Origin: Cellulomonas xiejunii
Lineage (GTDB): Bacteria > Actinomycetota > Actinomycetes > Actinomycetales > Cellulomonadaceae
Direction of reading: 5' to 3'
NCBI RefSeq assembly: GCF_024508315.1
Contig: NZ_CP101987.1
Location: forward strand, 3,596,001-3,660,000
Length of the DNA: 64,000 bases
The notes beneath the pieces are model-generated. The model was given only the letters and a program-made list of their open reading frames with translations. It had not been told where the DNA came from and did no database searches. The translations under genes were made by a program, and so were the position numbers. This document shows positions 7,757-16,271 of the stretch, piece by piece. Numbering within the stretch: the stretch's first letter is position 1; each line of letters starts with the position of its first letter.

Positions 7757-8368
7757 TCACCGCTGACGCAGGCGCTCCATGGCGAGCTGCACGAGCGCGA
7801 TGAGCGCCTGCTTCGTCGCCGCCCGCGACCGCGCGTCGGTGTAGAGCACCGGCACGTGGGCGGGGATCGCGAGAGCCTCGCGGACGTCGTCGAGCTGGTG
7901 CTTGGCGATCCCGTCGAAGCAGTTGACGCCGACGACGAACGGGATGCCGCGCGACTCGAAGTAGTCGACGGCCGGGAAGCACTGGTCCAGGCGGTCGGTG
8001 TCGACGAGCACGACGGCACCGATGGCTCCGCGGACCAGGTCGTCCCACATGAAGAGGAAGCGGTCCTGGCCCGGGGTGCCGAACAGGTACAGCCACAGCG
8101 AGCCCGGCAGCGCGATGCGACCGAAGTCCATCGCGACCGTCGTGGTCGTCTTGCGGTCGGACACGCCGCCGGCGTCGTCGACGCCCACGGAGTGCTCGGT
8201 CATGGCTGCTTCGGTGTTGAGCGGCTCGATGTCGGAGATCGAGCCGATGAAGGTCGTCTTGCCGACGGCGAAGCCGCCTGCGACGACGATCTTGACGACG
8301 GTGGGTGCGACTGCGCCCGCGGTCCCGGCCGGAGCGGCGACGGCGGCGTCAGAGGGCGGAAATGCCAT
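7757..8368 (-). CDS. Conservon small GTPase (CvnD-like)
   Basis: This 203-aa Ras/MglA-like GTPase has Walker A GGFAVGKTT at residues 31-39, switch-I threonines at about 75-78, the G3 motif FGTPGQDRF at 96-104, and NCFD at 149-152 in place of NKxD. In Streptomyces such proteins (CvnD) act with CvnA-C as a G-protein-like membrane switch. ATG 8368 is chosen because the deep overlap with the DUF742 gene (20 bases) is typical of conservons. It is the last gene of the operon, closed by the hairpin at 7708. The effector is unknown. Confidence 0.9.
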   Translation of the reverse strand: MAFPPSDAAVAAPAGTAGAVAPTVVKIVVAGGFAVGKTTFIGSISDIEPLNTEAAMTEHSVGVDDAGGVSDRKTTTTVAMDFGRIALPGSLWLYLFGTPGQDRFLFMWDDLVRGAIGAVVLVDTDRLDQCFPAVDYFESRGIPFVVGVNCFDGIAKHQLDDVREALAIPAHVPVLYTDARSRAATKQALIALVQLAMERLRQR

Positions 8369-8726
8369 TGAGAACACTCTCCAGCACGCTCAGGGACAGG
8401 GCGGGGGACTCACCGGTGTTGACCTCGACCGGTTGCGAGGTGTGCACGCGCACAGAGTTGGCGTCGGTGAGATCGGACACAAGGATCCGGATCACACCGA
8501 GCGGCAGATGGAGGAGCGCCGACAGCTCGGCGACCGAGATGTACCCGGCCGACGCGTGCTGGATGATCGCGCGCTTCTCAGGCGTCAGGCCCGTGGTCGC
8601 CACGGCGCCCGGCATGACCTCGACCAGTGCCTCGAGAGGCAGGTCGGAGCGTGCCGAACGCACGCGACCACCGGTCACGGCATACGGCCGGACCGTTCGG
8701 GCCTCGTACTCGACGTGTTCGCTCAT
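8349..8726 (-). CDS. DUF742 protein of the conservon (CvnC-like)
   Basis: This 125-aa protein carries the DUF742 winged-helix-like fold: VRPYAVTGGR near residue 12, then EALV, GLTPEKRAII, SVAELSALLHLPLGVIRILV and a C-terminal LESVLNGI. DUF742 proteins are always found between a roadblock protein and a small GTPase in conservons and are thought to link sensor and GTPase. The gene overlaps the GTPase gene by 20 bases and starts 11 bases after the stop of the roadblock gene. Confidence 0.9.
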   Translation of the reverse strand: MSEHVEYEARTVRPYAVTGGRVRSARSDLPLEALVEVMPGAVATTGLTPEKRAIIQHASAGYISVAELSALLHLPLGVIRILVSDLTDANSVRVHTSQPVEVNTGESPALSLSVLESVLNGISAL

Positions 8727-8737
8727 CGCAGCGGTCC

Positions 8738-9187
8738 TCAGGCGACGGGTGCCCGGGTAGCACCGTCGACGGGCAGCTGGCCGCGCATCTCGGAGATGAG
8801 CTGCGGGGTCAGCGTGGCCTCGGTGCGGGACACGAGCATCGCCATCTCGTAGCCGATGAGGCCGACGTCGCACGTCGCCTCGGCCACGACCGCGAGGACG
8901 GAGCCGTTCGAGACGCTCATCAGGAAGAGGAACAGATGGTCCATCTCGATGATCGCCTGACGCACCTCCCCCGCACGGAGCTGGCGCGACGCGCCACGGG
9001 TGAGGCTCGACATGCCCGAGACGATGGCCGCGAGCTGGTCGCCGCTGGTGCGGTCCAGCTGCTCGGACATTGCCATGAGCAGGCCGTCGGCCGACACCAC
9101 GAGTGTGTGGCGAGTGCCGGGCACGGTCCGGACGAAGTTGTCCAGGAGCCAGCCGAAGTTGGCTGCCTCGGTGCTGAGCGCGGTCAC
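8738..9187 (-). CDS. Roadblock/LC7-domain protein of the conservon (CvnB-like)
   Basis: This 149-aa protein is a single roadblock/LC7 domain: FGWLLDNFVRTVPGTRHTLVVSADG, then RTSGDQLAAIVSGMSSL, a central hydrophobic strand and GYEMAMLV. In bacteria these domains bind small GTPases of the MglA/CvnD class as activators or scaffolds (MglB-like). The start GTG at 9187 has GGAGGA at the right distance. It lies 88 bases after the sensor kinase gene and 11 bases before the DUF742 gene, in the usual conservon order. Confidence 0.9.
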   Translation of the reverse strand: MTALSTEAANFGWLLDNFVRTVPGTRHTLVVSADGLLMAMSEQLDRTSGDQLAAIVSGMSSLTRGASRQLRAGEVRQAIIEMDHLFLFLMSVSNGSVLAVVAEATCDVGLIGYEMAMLVSRTEATLTPQLISEMRGQLPVDGATRAPVA

Positions 9188-9275
9188 ACTTCCTCCTTCA
9201 TGGTGCAGTCTGGGCCGACTGCGGGCGGGGTGTCCACGGTGACACACGGGCCACCGAGGTCTCGGGTTCGTAGGA

Positions 9276-12200
9276 TCACGAGTGGTCACCGTCCTGGGGG
9301 CCGTGCGCCGCGCGACGACCGCGCGACGTACCGGTCTGGAAGCTGGACAAGCGGGAACGCAGCTGATCGGCGTCTCGCTGGACGGGGCGCTCCTCCACGG
9401 GAGCCGGTGCGGCGGGAACCGCGCTCGGCACACGCTTGGCGAGTCGCTCCGAACCGCTCGCTCCGACGGCGCTGGGCCGGTACGCGGACAGCTGGCTGAG
9501 CTCCGAGAGAGCCTGCTCCTGGATGTCCGAGCGGAGAGCGAGCATGGCAGCCACCTCGTCGTCGAGCGTGCCGACGCGCGGGGCGGCGGACGGGGGGACG
9601 GCGGGGTGGGGAACCGTCGAGGCCGGCGCGGGCTGACGCCCCGCCCACTCCGGCGGCGACCACGAGGGCGCGGGACGCTCTTCGCGGACGATGGGGGTCG
9701 CGGCCGACTGCGGCGACGCGGGGGCCGACCACGTGGGCGCCTCCCAGCCACCGGCAGGCGCCGCCTGCTGCGGCGCGGGAGCGGCCTGCGGAGCGTGCGC
9801 CACCGGCTCGGCCCTGTCGGGACCCCATGCGGACGAGCGGACGGGCGCCGGTGCCACGAAGGGCGCGGGTGCCACCTCCACCACGTCGTCGTCCTTCTTG
9901 CGGCTGAAGAAGCTCCCCCAGCGACGCTTCGGCTTGTCGTCCTGCGACGACGCGACGAGATCCCCGAAGGCGGGACCCGCGGACGGCGTCGGCGCCACGG
10001 CCGGCTGCCAGGCCGGGGCCTGCGCGACGGGCGCGGGCGCCGCGGGCGCCGGTGCGGCCTGCCAGGCCGGGGCCTGCGCAGCGGGTGCGGGCTCGGCCGG
10101 CACGGCGTCGACGGGCGCGAACATCTCCGTCGGCTGGTCGGCGGCGGCGGACCGCACCCACGTGGGGGTGGACGGGCGCCACTGCTCGGGCGTGGGAGCC
10201 GGCTCGGCCACGGGCGCCTGCTGGTCCTGCCACGTCGGCGCCTGCCACCTGCTCGGCGCGGGCGCGGTGTCGACGGCGGGCTGCTGCGTGGCCGCGACGG
10301 GCGCCCAGGGAGCAGCGACCTCCTCCTCGGGCTCGGGCTCCTCCTCGACCTCCTCCAGGCGGTAGACCTCGACCGCGGGCTGCGCCTCGGCCGGGGCGGA
10401 CCATGCGGGCGCCGAGTCACGCGACGGCTCCGGCACCACGGGGAGCGCGCCGGTGTGCCAGGCGCGCGCCTCGTCGAGCGAGCGCTCGAAGGGGACGTAC
10501 GGGGCCGTGTACTGCAACGCCGGGCTGTCGCTGCTGCCGGCCCAGCCGGAGTAGCCGCTGTACGACGTGAACGTCGGCTCGGGCTCGGGCGCCGGCGCCG
10601 GCTGCTCCTCGACGGGCTGCTCGGGGGCGGCCTGCCAGGCTGCGGGCTCCTCGTGGCTCCAGACCTGCGTGTCGTCGCCGGGTGCGGCGACCTCCGCCGC
10701 GACCTCGGGCAGCGCCCACGGCGACTGCGGCTGCTCCCACGACGTGACCGGGACCCGCTGCTCCTCCCACGACGCCACCGGAGCCTGCTGCTCCTCCCAC
10801 GACGCGGCCGGGGTCTCCTGCTCCTCCCACGACGCCACCGGAGCCTGCTGCTCCTCCCACGACGCCACCGGAGCCTGCTGCTCCTCCCACGACGCCACCG
10901 GAGCCTGCTGCTCCTCCCACGACGCGGCCGGGGTCTCCTGCTCCTGCCACGGCGCGGCCGGGGTCTCCTGCTGTGCGTCCTCGACGGGCGCGTCCTGCGT
11001 CCACGGTGCGGCGTCGGCGGCAGGTGCCCGCCAGGCGTCCTCGGACTGGATCGGCGCCCACGGCTCGCCGTCCGTGCGCGGAGCCGTCCAGGAGTCCGTG
11101 TCCGGGGCGCTCCACTGCTCGACGGGGTTCTCGGCCGCGTCGTCGGACGGGGCCGGCGCGGCGCCGCGGCTCGGGAGCCCGCTGCTCAGGTCCTGCCACG
11201 ACGGGACCTGCGAGTAGCCGCCGGAGGCCGCGGACGCGTCCGTGCTCTCCGGTGCGAGCGAGGGCACGACGAACCCGTTCTGGCTCGGCGCCGGGTCGGG
11301 CACGTCCTTGCCGCTGCGGAAACCGGAGAACAGACCGGCACGGGCCGCCGGGTCGGCGGGGGGAGCGACCGGGGTGACCTCGTCCTGCTGCGGGTCGCTG
11401 GCCCAGGCCGACGTCGCCGCGCGGGACCTGGTCGGCAGGCCCGCCACCAGCGGCGTGGCTGCGACCGCAGGAGCCCACTCGCCCGTGTCGACCGACAGCT
11501 CGGGCGACAGCCGGGTGTCCGGTGCGACCGGCAGGACGATGTTGTCCTCGTCGAACGTCTTGCGGGACCGCGTCGGCAGACCCGAGGGGGCGCTGAGCAT
11601 CGGCACGGGGATCGAGTCGTCCTCGGTGGCCGAGCCGGCCGCCGCCGCGGGTGCCGCACCGGTGTCGTCGCCACGGCGACGCCTCGGCAGGCCGAGGGAC
11701 GTCTCGCCGTCGGTGAGCTCGGCGAGGTCGACGGCGCGCACCTCGGGGATCTCGATCTCCGGGAGGCGGGCGGACTGGCTCTGGGCCGGCGCGCCGGGCG
11801 GCAGGGAGCCGTAGGAGTTGACCTCGTTGGCCGAGAACAGCGTGCTGGGGAACTGCACGAACACCTCGGTCCCCGTGCCACCGACGCGCTTGCGGAGAGT
11901 CACCTCGGCGCCGAGGCGCTGGGCGAGGCGGCCGACCACGAAGAGGCCGAGGCGCTGGGCGCCCAGCGCGTCACCGGCGGAGACCGACGCGATCTTGTAG
12001 TTGGCGGCCGCGATCTCCGCGTCCGTCATGCCCAGGCCCTGGTCGGCGACGCGGACGACCACCGAGGCGCCGGACACGCCCGTGCTCACGATGACCGGCG
12101 TCTCCGGCTCGGAGAAGACCGTCGCGTTCTCGAGGATCTCGGCGATCAGGTGAGCGGCCGACAGGGCGTTGAACCCGAGCATGTGCGGGTCGACCTGCAG

Positions 12201-13685
12201 GTCCAGCTGGACGCGGTCGTACTGCTCGATCTCGGACGAGGCGGTGCGGATGACGTCCGACAGCGGCATCGCGTCACGCAGGCGACGGCCGGAGTCGATG
12301 CCGGCGAGCACGAGGAGCGACTCGGCGTTGCGGCGCATCCGGGTCGCGAGGTGGTCGAGGCGGAAGAGGTTGGCCAGGGTCCCCGGGTCCTCCTCGGCAC
12401 GTTCGAGGGAGTCGATGAAGGACAGCTGCCGGTTGAGCAGGACCTGGTCGCGTCGGGCGACGTTGACGAACATCTCCGCGATCGAGCCGCGCAGCGCGGC
12501 CTGCTCCTGGGCGACCTGCACGGTCGTGGCGTTGACCGCGTTGAACGCCTGCGCCAGGCGCCCGATCTCGTCCTGGGAGCGCACGGGGATCGGAGCGAGC
12601 GTGATCTCCGGGCCCTCGCCGGGCGTCGAGACCTGCTCGACGAGGCGGGGCAGCTGCTCACGGACGTCGCCGGCGGCGCTGGTGAGGCGACGCAGCGGGA
12701 CGACGATCGAGCGGGAGACGGCGAGCGCGAAGGAGAAGGAGACGATCAGGGCGAGGAGCGCGAGGGCGACCGTGAGGAGCGCACGGTCACGCGCCTGGCT
12801 CACACCGTTCGCGGCGACCTCGTCGGCCCCTTCGAGCACGCCGGAGTTCACCGTGCCGAGCATCGTCATCTGATTGGTCGTCTGCTCGGTCCACGCGGCC
12901 AGGTCGACCGAGGAGATCGCCTCCAGGGAGCCCTGGGTGAACTGGGCACGCATCGACAGCAGCGGCGGCGTCGGGTCACCCGTGCTGACGATGAGGCCAT
13001 CGACGCCGAGCGCCGCCACCGTGAGGCGGGCACGCTCGCGCGCGAGCTCGGTCTCCGTCACCCGGTTCTGGAAGCTGCGGGCCAACGCGTTGCTGTCGGC
13101 GGTGACGCCCTTGAGCTCGATGCCGGTGATGTACTCGTTGACGAGCGCGTCGCTCAGCCGGGCGAGCTCACGGTTCGCGGTGACGTACTCGGCGAGGTCG
13201 CGGTCGCGCAGCGAGTTGGCCACACCCTCCATCACACGGATCTGCCCGCTGAGGATGTCCTGGAACCCGTTGCGCAGGACGACGCGCTGGCCGCTGGCGT
13301 CGACACGCTCTCGCAGCTGGGGCAGCGCGGTGCCGTACGCGTTCTGCTGCTGCCGGAAGTCCCGGACCACACCCTCGGGGAACTCCGCGAGGTCGATCTC
13401 GCCGGTGACCTTCCGCGCGTCCGCCAGCGCGCTGTCCGTCACCTGGCGGGCGGCCTTGACCTGCTCCTCCGACGCCCCCGTCAGGGACAGGATCCGCTCC
13501 TGTTGGAACGCCGCCGTGAGCGGGCTCAGCGCGTCGAGCGTGCGCACCACGGTCTGGGTGGCCCTCGCGTACCGAAGGTCCTGGATCGCGCCGTACGAGA
13601 TGTACGTACCAGCCACGAGCAGGACGATCATGGGCACGGCGAGGACCGCCAGGACTTTGGCACGGATGCCGAGCCGTCGCAGCAT
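9276..13685 (-). CDS. Conservon sensor histidine kinase with long repetitive tail (CvnA-like)
   Basis: This 1469-aa protein is unusually long for the family. TM1 spans about 10-30, followed by an extracellular NIT-type helical sensor (about 35-300) and TM2 (about 303-326). HAMP is at about 327-385, a dimerisation-like helix at about 400-460, and the HATPase domain at about 480-615 (N-box EILENAT at 516-522, G1 DQGLGM at 548-553). No clear phospho-accepting His motif is seen, as in other CvnA proteins. Residues ~620-1469 form a Pro/Ala/Trp/Glu/Gln-rich, probably disordered tail with ten-residue repeats (~902-982), closed by a short predicted helix (DEVAAMLALRSDIQEQALSELSQL). ATG 13685 has AAGGAT upstream. 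Confidence 0.9.
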   Translation of the reverse strand: MLRRLGIRAKVLAVLAVPMIVLLVAGTYISYGAIQDLRYARATQTVVRTLDALSPLTAAFQQERILSLTGASEEQVKAARQVTDSALADARKVTGEIDLAEFPEGVVRDFRQQQNAYGTALPQLRERVDASGQRVVLRNGFQDILSGQIRVMEGVANSLRDRDLAEYVTANRELARLSDALVNEYITGIELKGVTADSNALARSFQNRVTETELARERARLTVAALGVDGLIVSTGDPTPPLLSMRAQFTQGSLEAISSVDLAAWTEQTTNQMTMLGTVNSGVLEGADEVAANGVSQARDRALLTVALALLALIVSFSFALAVSRSIVVPLRRLTSAAGDVREQLPRLVEQVSTPGEGPEITLAPIPVRSQDEIGRLAQAFNAVNATTVQVAQEQAALRGSIAEMFVNVARRDQVLLNRQLSFIDSLERAEEDPGTLANLFRLDHLATRMRRNAESLLVLAGIDSGRRLRDAMPLSDVIRTASSEIEQYDRVQLDLQVDPHMLGFNALSAAHLIAEILENATVFSEPETPVIVSTGVSGASVVVRVADQGLGMTDAEIAAANYKIASVSAGDALGAQRLGLFVVGRLAQRLGAEVTLRKRVGGTGTEVFVQFPSTLFSANEVNSYGSLPPGAPAQSQSARLPEIEIPEVRAVDLAELTDGETSLGLPRRRRGDDTGAAPAAAAGSATEDDSIPVPMLSAPSGLPTRSRKTFDEDNIVLPVAPDTRLSPELSVDTGEWAPAVAATPLVAGLPTRSRAATSAWASDPQQDEVTPVAPPADPAARAGLFSGFRSGKDVPDPAPSQNGFVVPSLAPESTDASAASGGYSQVPSWQDLSSGLPSRGAAPAPSDDAAENPVEQWSAPDTDSWTAPRTDGEPWAPIQSEDAWRAPAADAAPWTQDAPVEDAQQETPAAPWQEQETPAASWEEQQAPVASWEEQQAPVASWEEQQAPVASWEEQETPAASWEEQQAPVASWEEQRVPVTSWEQPQSPWALPEVAAEVAAPGDDTQVWSHEEPAAWQAAPEQPVEEQPAPAPEPEPTFTSYSGYSGWAGSSDSPALQYTAPYVPFERSLDEARAWHTGALPVVPEPSRDSAPAWSAPAEAQPAVEVYRLEEVEEEPEPEEEVAAPWAPVAATQQPAVDTAPAPSRWQAPTWQDQQAPVAEPAPTPEQWRPSTPTWVRSAAADQPTEMFAPVDAVPAEPAPAAQAPAWQAAPAPAAPAPVAQAPAWQPAVAPTPSAGPAFGDLVASSQDDKPKRRWGSFFSRKKDDDVVEVAPAPFVAPAPVRSSAWGPDRAEPVAHAPQAAPAPQQAAPAGGWEAPTWSAPASPQSAATPIVREERPAPSWSPPEWAGRQPAPASTVPHPAVPPSAAPRVGTLDDEVAAMLALRSDIQEQALSELSQLSAYRPSAVGASGSERLAKRVPSAVPAAPAPVEERPVQRDADQLRSRLSSFQTGTSRGRRAAHGPQDGDHS
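10741..10980 (-). repeat. Eight-unit 30-bp tandem repeat inside the sensor kinase
   Basis: Eight consecutive 30-base units occur in frame, five of them nearly identical, each encoding a ten-residue block of the SWEEQQAPVA or SWEEQETPAA type. Two main variants alternate (GACGCCACCGGAGCCTGCTG and GACGCGGCCGGGGTCTCCTG starts on the plus strand). The array is coding, not CRISPR: there are no spacers. Confidence 0.9.
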
Positions 13686-13925
13686 GTCGATCCTTTCCCT
13701 TCGCCCGACGTCGGACGCTCGCGCGATACCGCGTGCGTCCGTCGTGCAGCCACCGCAGGTGACTGCCGTCTGCGCTTCATCGGTACCTGGACACCGGACC
13801 ATTAGCCCGCCGCCCGAGTTTGCCATGGACCTCACCCGTCCCGATACGCCACATAGGGCGCAGATCGGCAGCCGACCGGCCGGGCGGCTCGGCGCGCCTG
13901 CGTGCCTTCACCCCGCGGGCGCGCC

Positions 13926-13931
13926 TAGCGT
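13926..13931 (+). promoter_or_regulatory. Leaderless -10 hexamer of the quinone oxidoreductase
   Basis: TAGCGT ends seven bases before the GTG at 13939. It decides between two in-frame GTG codons (13930 and 13939). Confidence 0.6.
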
Positions 13932-13938
13932 GCACCCC

Positions 13939-14952
13939 GTGCGTGCCGTCGTCGTCACCTCGCCCGGCGGTCCCGGTGCGCTCCGGGTCGAGGACGTGCC
14001 CGACCCGACCCCCGGCCCCGGCCAGGTGCTCGTCGACGTGGCCGCCGCCGGTGTGAACCGCGCTGACCTGCTGCAACGTGCCGGCCACTACCCGCCGCCG
14101 CCCGGCGCGCCCGCGTGGCCCGGCCTGGAGGCCTCCGGGGTCGTCCTGGCTGTGGGCCCGTCAGCGGCCGCACAGGGCGGGGGCGATCCCGCGCTGCAGG
14201 GCACGCCGGTGCTGCGCGTCGGCGACCGCGTCGCAGCGCTGCTGACGGGCGGAGGTTACGCCGAACGAGTGATCGCGGAGGCCTCGCTGACGCTCCCGAT
14301 CCCCCCAGAGGGTGACATCCAGGACGCCGCGGCACTCCCCGAGGCCCTCGCGACCGTCTGGTCGAACCTGCGCGCGGCAGCCCTCGGGCCCGGCCAGACG
14401 CTCCTGGTGCACGGCGGGTCGGGCGGCGTCGGGTCGGTCGCGGTGCAGCTCGCGCACGCGCTCGGCCACCGCGTCCTCGCCACCGCCGGCGGTGCGGAGC
14501 GCTGCGCGCGCGTGCGGGAGCTCGGGGCGGACGTCGTCGTCGACCACCGGGCGCAGGACGTGACCGCGGCCGTGCTCGACGCGACCGAGGGGCGTGGCGT
14601 CGACGTCGTCCTGGACGTGCTGGGCGGGCGCGCGCTGGGCGCCAACGTGCGGCTGCTGGCCGAGGGCGGTCGGCTCGTCGTCATCGGGCTGCAGCAGGGG
14701 CGGCGCGGCGAGCTCGACCTGCCGGCGCTCATGGCCCGTCGTGGCTCGGTGATCGCGACGACCCTGCGGGACCGTCCGGCCGAGCAGAAGGCGGCGATCA
14801 TGGCCGACGTGCGGGCCCACGTGTGGCCGCTGGTGCTCGACGGCCGGGTGCGTCCGGTCGTCCACGCGCGCGTCCCGCTGGCGCAGGCACCGCGCGCGCA
14901 CGAGATGCTCGAGTCCGGCGAGGTGTTCGGCAAGGTCCTGCTGCTGCCCTGA
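13939..14952 (+). CDS. Zinc-independent NAD(P)H:quinone oxidoreductase (MDR family)
   Basis: This 337-aa medium-chain reductase has the quinone-reductase profile: an N-terminal GroES-like domain with AAGVNRADLLQRAGHYPPPPG, the glycine-rich dinucleotide loop HGGSGGVGS at about 158-166, and no structural-zinc cysteine cluster. It resembles PIG3/QOR enzymes, which reduce quinones with NADPH and protect against redox cycling. GTG 13939 is supported by the leaderless TAGCGT box. It is divergent from the sensor kinase across ~250 bases in which I see no further gene. The true substrate is uncertain. Confidence 0.85.
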   Translation: MRAVVVTSPGGPGALRVEDVPDPTPGPGQVLVDVAAAGVNRADLLQRAGHYPPPPGAPAWPGLEASGVVLAVGPSAAAQGGGDPALQGTPVLRVGDRVAALLTGGGYAERVIAEASLTLPIPPEGDIQDAAALPEALATVWSNLRAAALGPGQTLLVHGGSGGVGSVAVQLAHALGHRVLATAGGAERCARVRELGADVVVDHRAQDVTAAVLDATEGRGVDVVLDVLGGRALGANVRLLAEGGRLVVIGLQQGRRGELDLPALMARRGSVIATTLRDRPAEQKAAIMADVRAHVWPLVLDGRVRPVVHARVPLAQAPRAHEMLESGEVFGKVLLLP

Positions 14953-14969
14953 CCCCGCGGGCGCCGCCG

Positions 14970-16202
14970 TCAGCCGAGCAGGCCGGCCGCGAGCGCCGGT
15001 GCCAGGGCAGGGGTGGGCGGGAGCCGCGGGACGAGCGTGGCCTGCACCGCGTGGTAGATGTCCGCCTTGCCGGCCCACACGGTCCGCGAGACGCGGTTGT
15101 CGGGACCGAGCTCGTGCCACCACGACCCGCCGACCCGGTCCAGGACATGCTCGGCGACGTAGTCCCACCACGTCGCGTAGAGGTCGTCGTAGCGCGCGTC
15201 GCCCGTCACGGCGTGCAGCACGGCGGCCGCGGCGACCGCCTCGGCGGCGACCCAGTGCATGCGTTCGCGGACGACCGGACGCCCCTGCCAGTCGACCGTG
15301 TAGACGAACCCGGGGGCCCCGTCGACGGCCCAGCCGTCACGTGCCGAGCCGTCGAACAGCGCGACGGCGTCGTCGAGGAGCCACACGGGCGTCACGTCGC
15401 CGCGGGCCAGGAGGGCGGCACGCGTGTGCAGCGTGAGGCGAGCCCACTCGAACCCGTGGCCCACGGTGGCGCCGTACGGCCGGAAGGGGTGCGCCGGGGT
15501 GTCCGCGTTGTACTCGAGGTCAGCCCGCCAGGACGCGTCGAAGTGCTCGGGGATGCGCCAGGAGCTGCCGCGCGCGAGGTCGTGCACCACCCGCCCGACC
15601 ATCCGCAGGGCGCGGTCGAGCCACCGGCGGTCCCCGGTGACGTCGGCCGCCGCGAGGTAGGCCTCGACCGTGTGCATGGCGGCGTTGACGCCGCGGTAGG
15701 GGTCGAGGTGCGTGAAGGTGCGGTCCCACTCCTCGACGACCATGCCCGCGCGCTCGTCCCAGAACCAGCGCTCCTGGGCCGCGAGCGCCTCGTCGAGCAG
15801 CGTGCGGGCCCCGGCACGCCCGGCCGCCGTCGCGCTCGCCGCCGCCAGCACGACGAACGCGTGCGGGTACGCCGCCTTGGTGGTGTCGCGTGGCGTCCCG
15901 TCGACCTCGACCTCGGCGAACCAGCCGCCGTGCTCGTCGTCGTGGAGCAGGCCGGTGAGCGCGGCGAGCCCGTGGTCGACGAGCGCGGCCGAGCCCGGCC
16001 TGCCCGCGAGGTGCGCGAGCGCGTACACGTGCGTCATGCGGCACGTGATCCACAGCTCGACGGGGCCGGGCAGCGGACGCCCCGCGTCGTCGAGCCGGGC
16101 GAACCCCCCGCTCGCGAGCCGGGACGCGCGCCCGAACTCCCACAGCCGGTCCGTCTCCGCCTCGAGCCAGCGACCGTGCGCCGGGGTGCTGAGCCACGCC
16201 AT
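14970..16202 (-). CDS. AGE-family sugar isomerase/epimerase (mannose-isomerase-like)
   Basis: This 410-aa protein has the (alpha/alpha)6-barrel signature of the N-acylglucosamine 2-epimerase family: TCRMTHVYALAH with Arg54 near the active site, GVNAAMHTVEAYLAA, GHGFEWARL and AGKADIYHAVQA, the last three giving catalytic histidines. Relatives include D-mannose isomerase, cellobiose 2-epimerase and sulfoquinovose isomerase YihS; the RMTHVYALA block favours a monosaccharide isomerase interconverting mannose and fructose. The ATG at 16202 has TAGGGT six bases upstream. It may feed sugars to pgm or glycolysis, which is inference. Confidence 0.85.
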   Translation of the reverse strand: MAWLSTPAHGRWLEAETDRLWEFGRASRLASGGFARLDDAGRPLPGPVELWITCRMTHVYALAHLAGRPGSAALVDHGLAALTGLLHDDEHGGWFAEVEVDGTPRDTTKAAYPHAFVVLAAASATAAGRAGARTLLDEALAAQERWFWDERAGMVVEEWDRTFTHLDPYRGVNAAMHTVEAYLAAADVTGDRRWLDRALRMVGRVVHDLARGSSWRIPEHFDASWRADLEYNADTPAHPFRPYGATVGHGFEWARLTLHTRAALLARGDVTPVWLLDDAVALFDGSARDGWAVDGAPGFVYTVDWQGRPVVRERMHWVAAEAVAAAAVLHAVTGDARYDDLYATWWDYVAEHVLDRVGGSWWHELGPDNRVSRTVWAGKADIYHAVQATLVPRLPPTPALAPALAAGLLG

Positions 16203-16208
16203 CGGGCC

Positions 16209-16214
16209 ACCCTA
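16209..16214 (-). promoter_or_regulatory. Leaderless -10 hexamer of the AGE-family gene
   Basis: TAGGGT on the minus strand, six bases before ATG 16202. Confidence 0.6.
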
Positions 16215-16271
16215 GCCAGCGGTGGCACCGCGAGCGCTGCGCGTCGGGGCGGTCTGGACGATGATGGCCAG

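Noticed and set aside
7200-8096. Reading the PIN-domain protein as a 298-residue protein from a start inside the GTPase gene.
   Set aside because: The extra N-terminal part is the antisense-like shadow of the GTPase gene and would read through the strong hairpin; the PIN fold starts only near 7610.
10741-10980. Regular 30-base repeats that could suggest a CRISPR array.
   Set aside because: The units are tandem without unique spacers, lie in frame in a large gene, and encode a ten-residue repeat. No cas genes are present.
9282-13805. A 1507-codon open frame on the plus strand, fully antisense to the sensor kinase.
   Set aside because: In very G/C-rich DNA the frame opposite a real gene stays open. 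The minus-strand frame has recognisable domains, membrane helices and a ribosome-binding site; the antisense product is low-complexity Arg/Gly/Leu.
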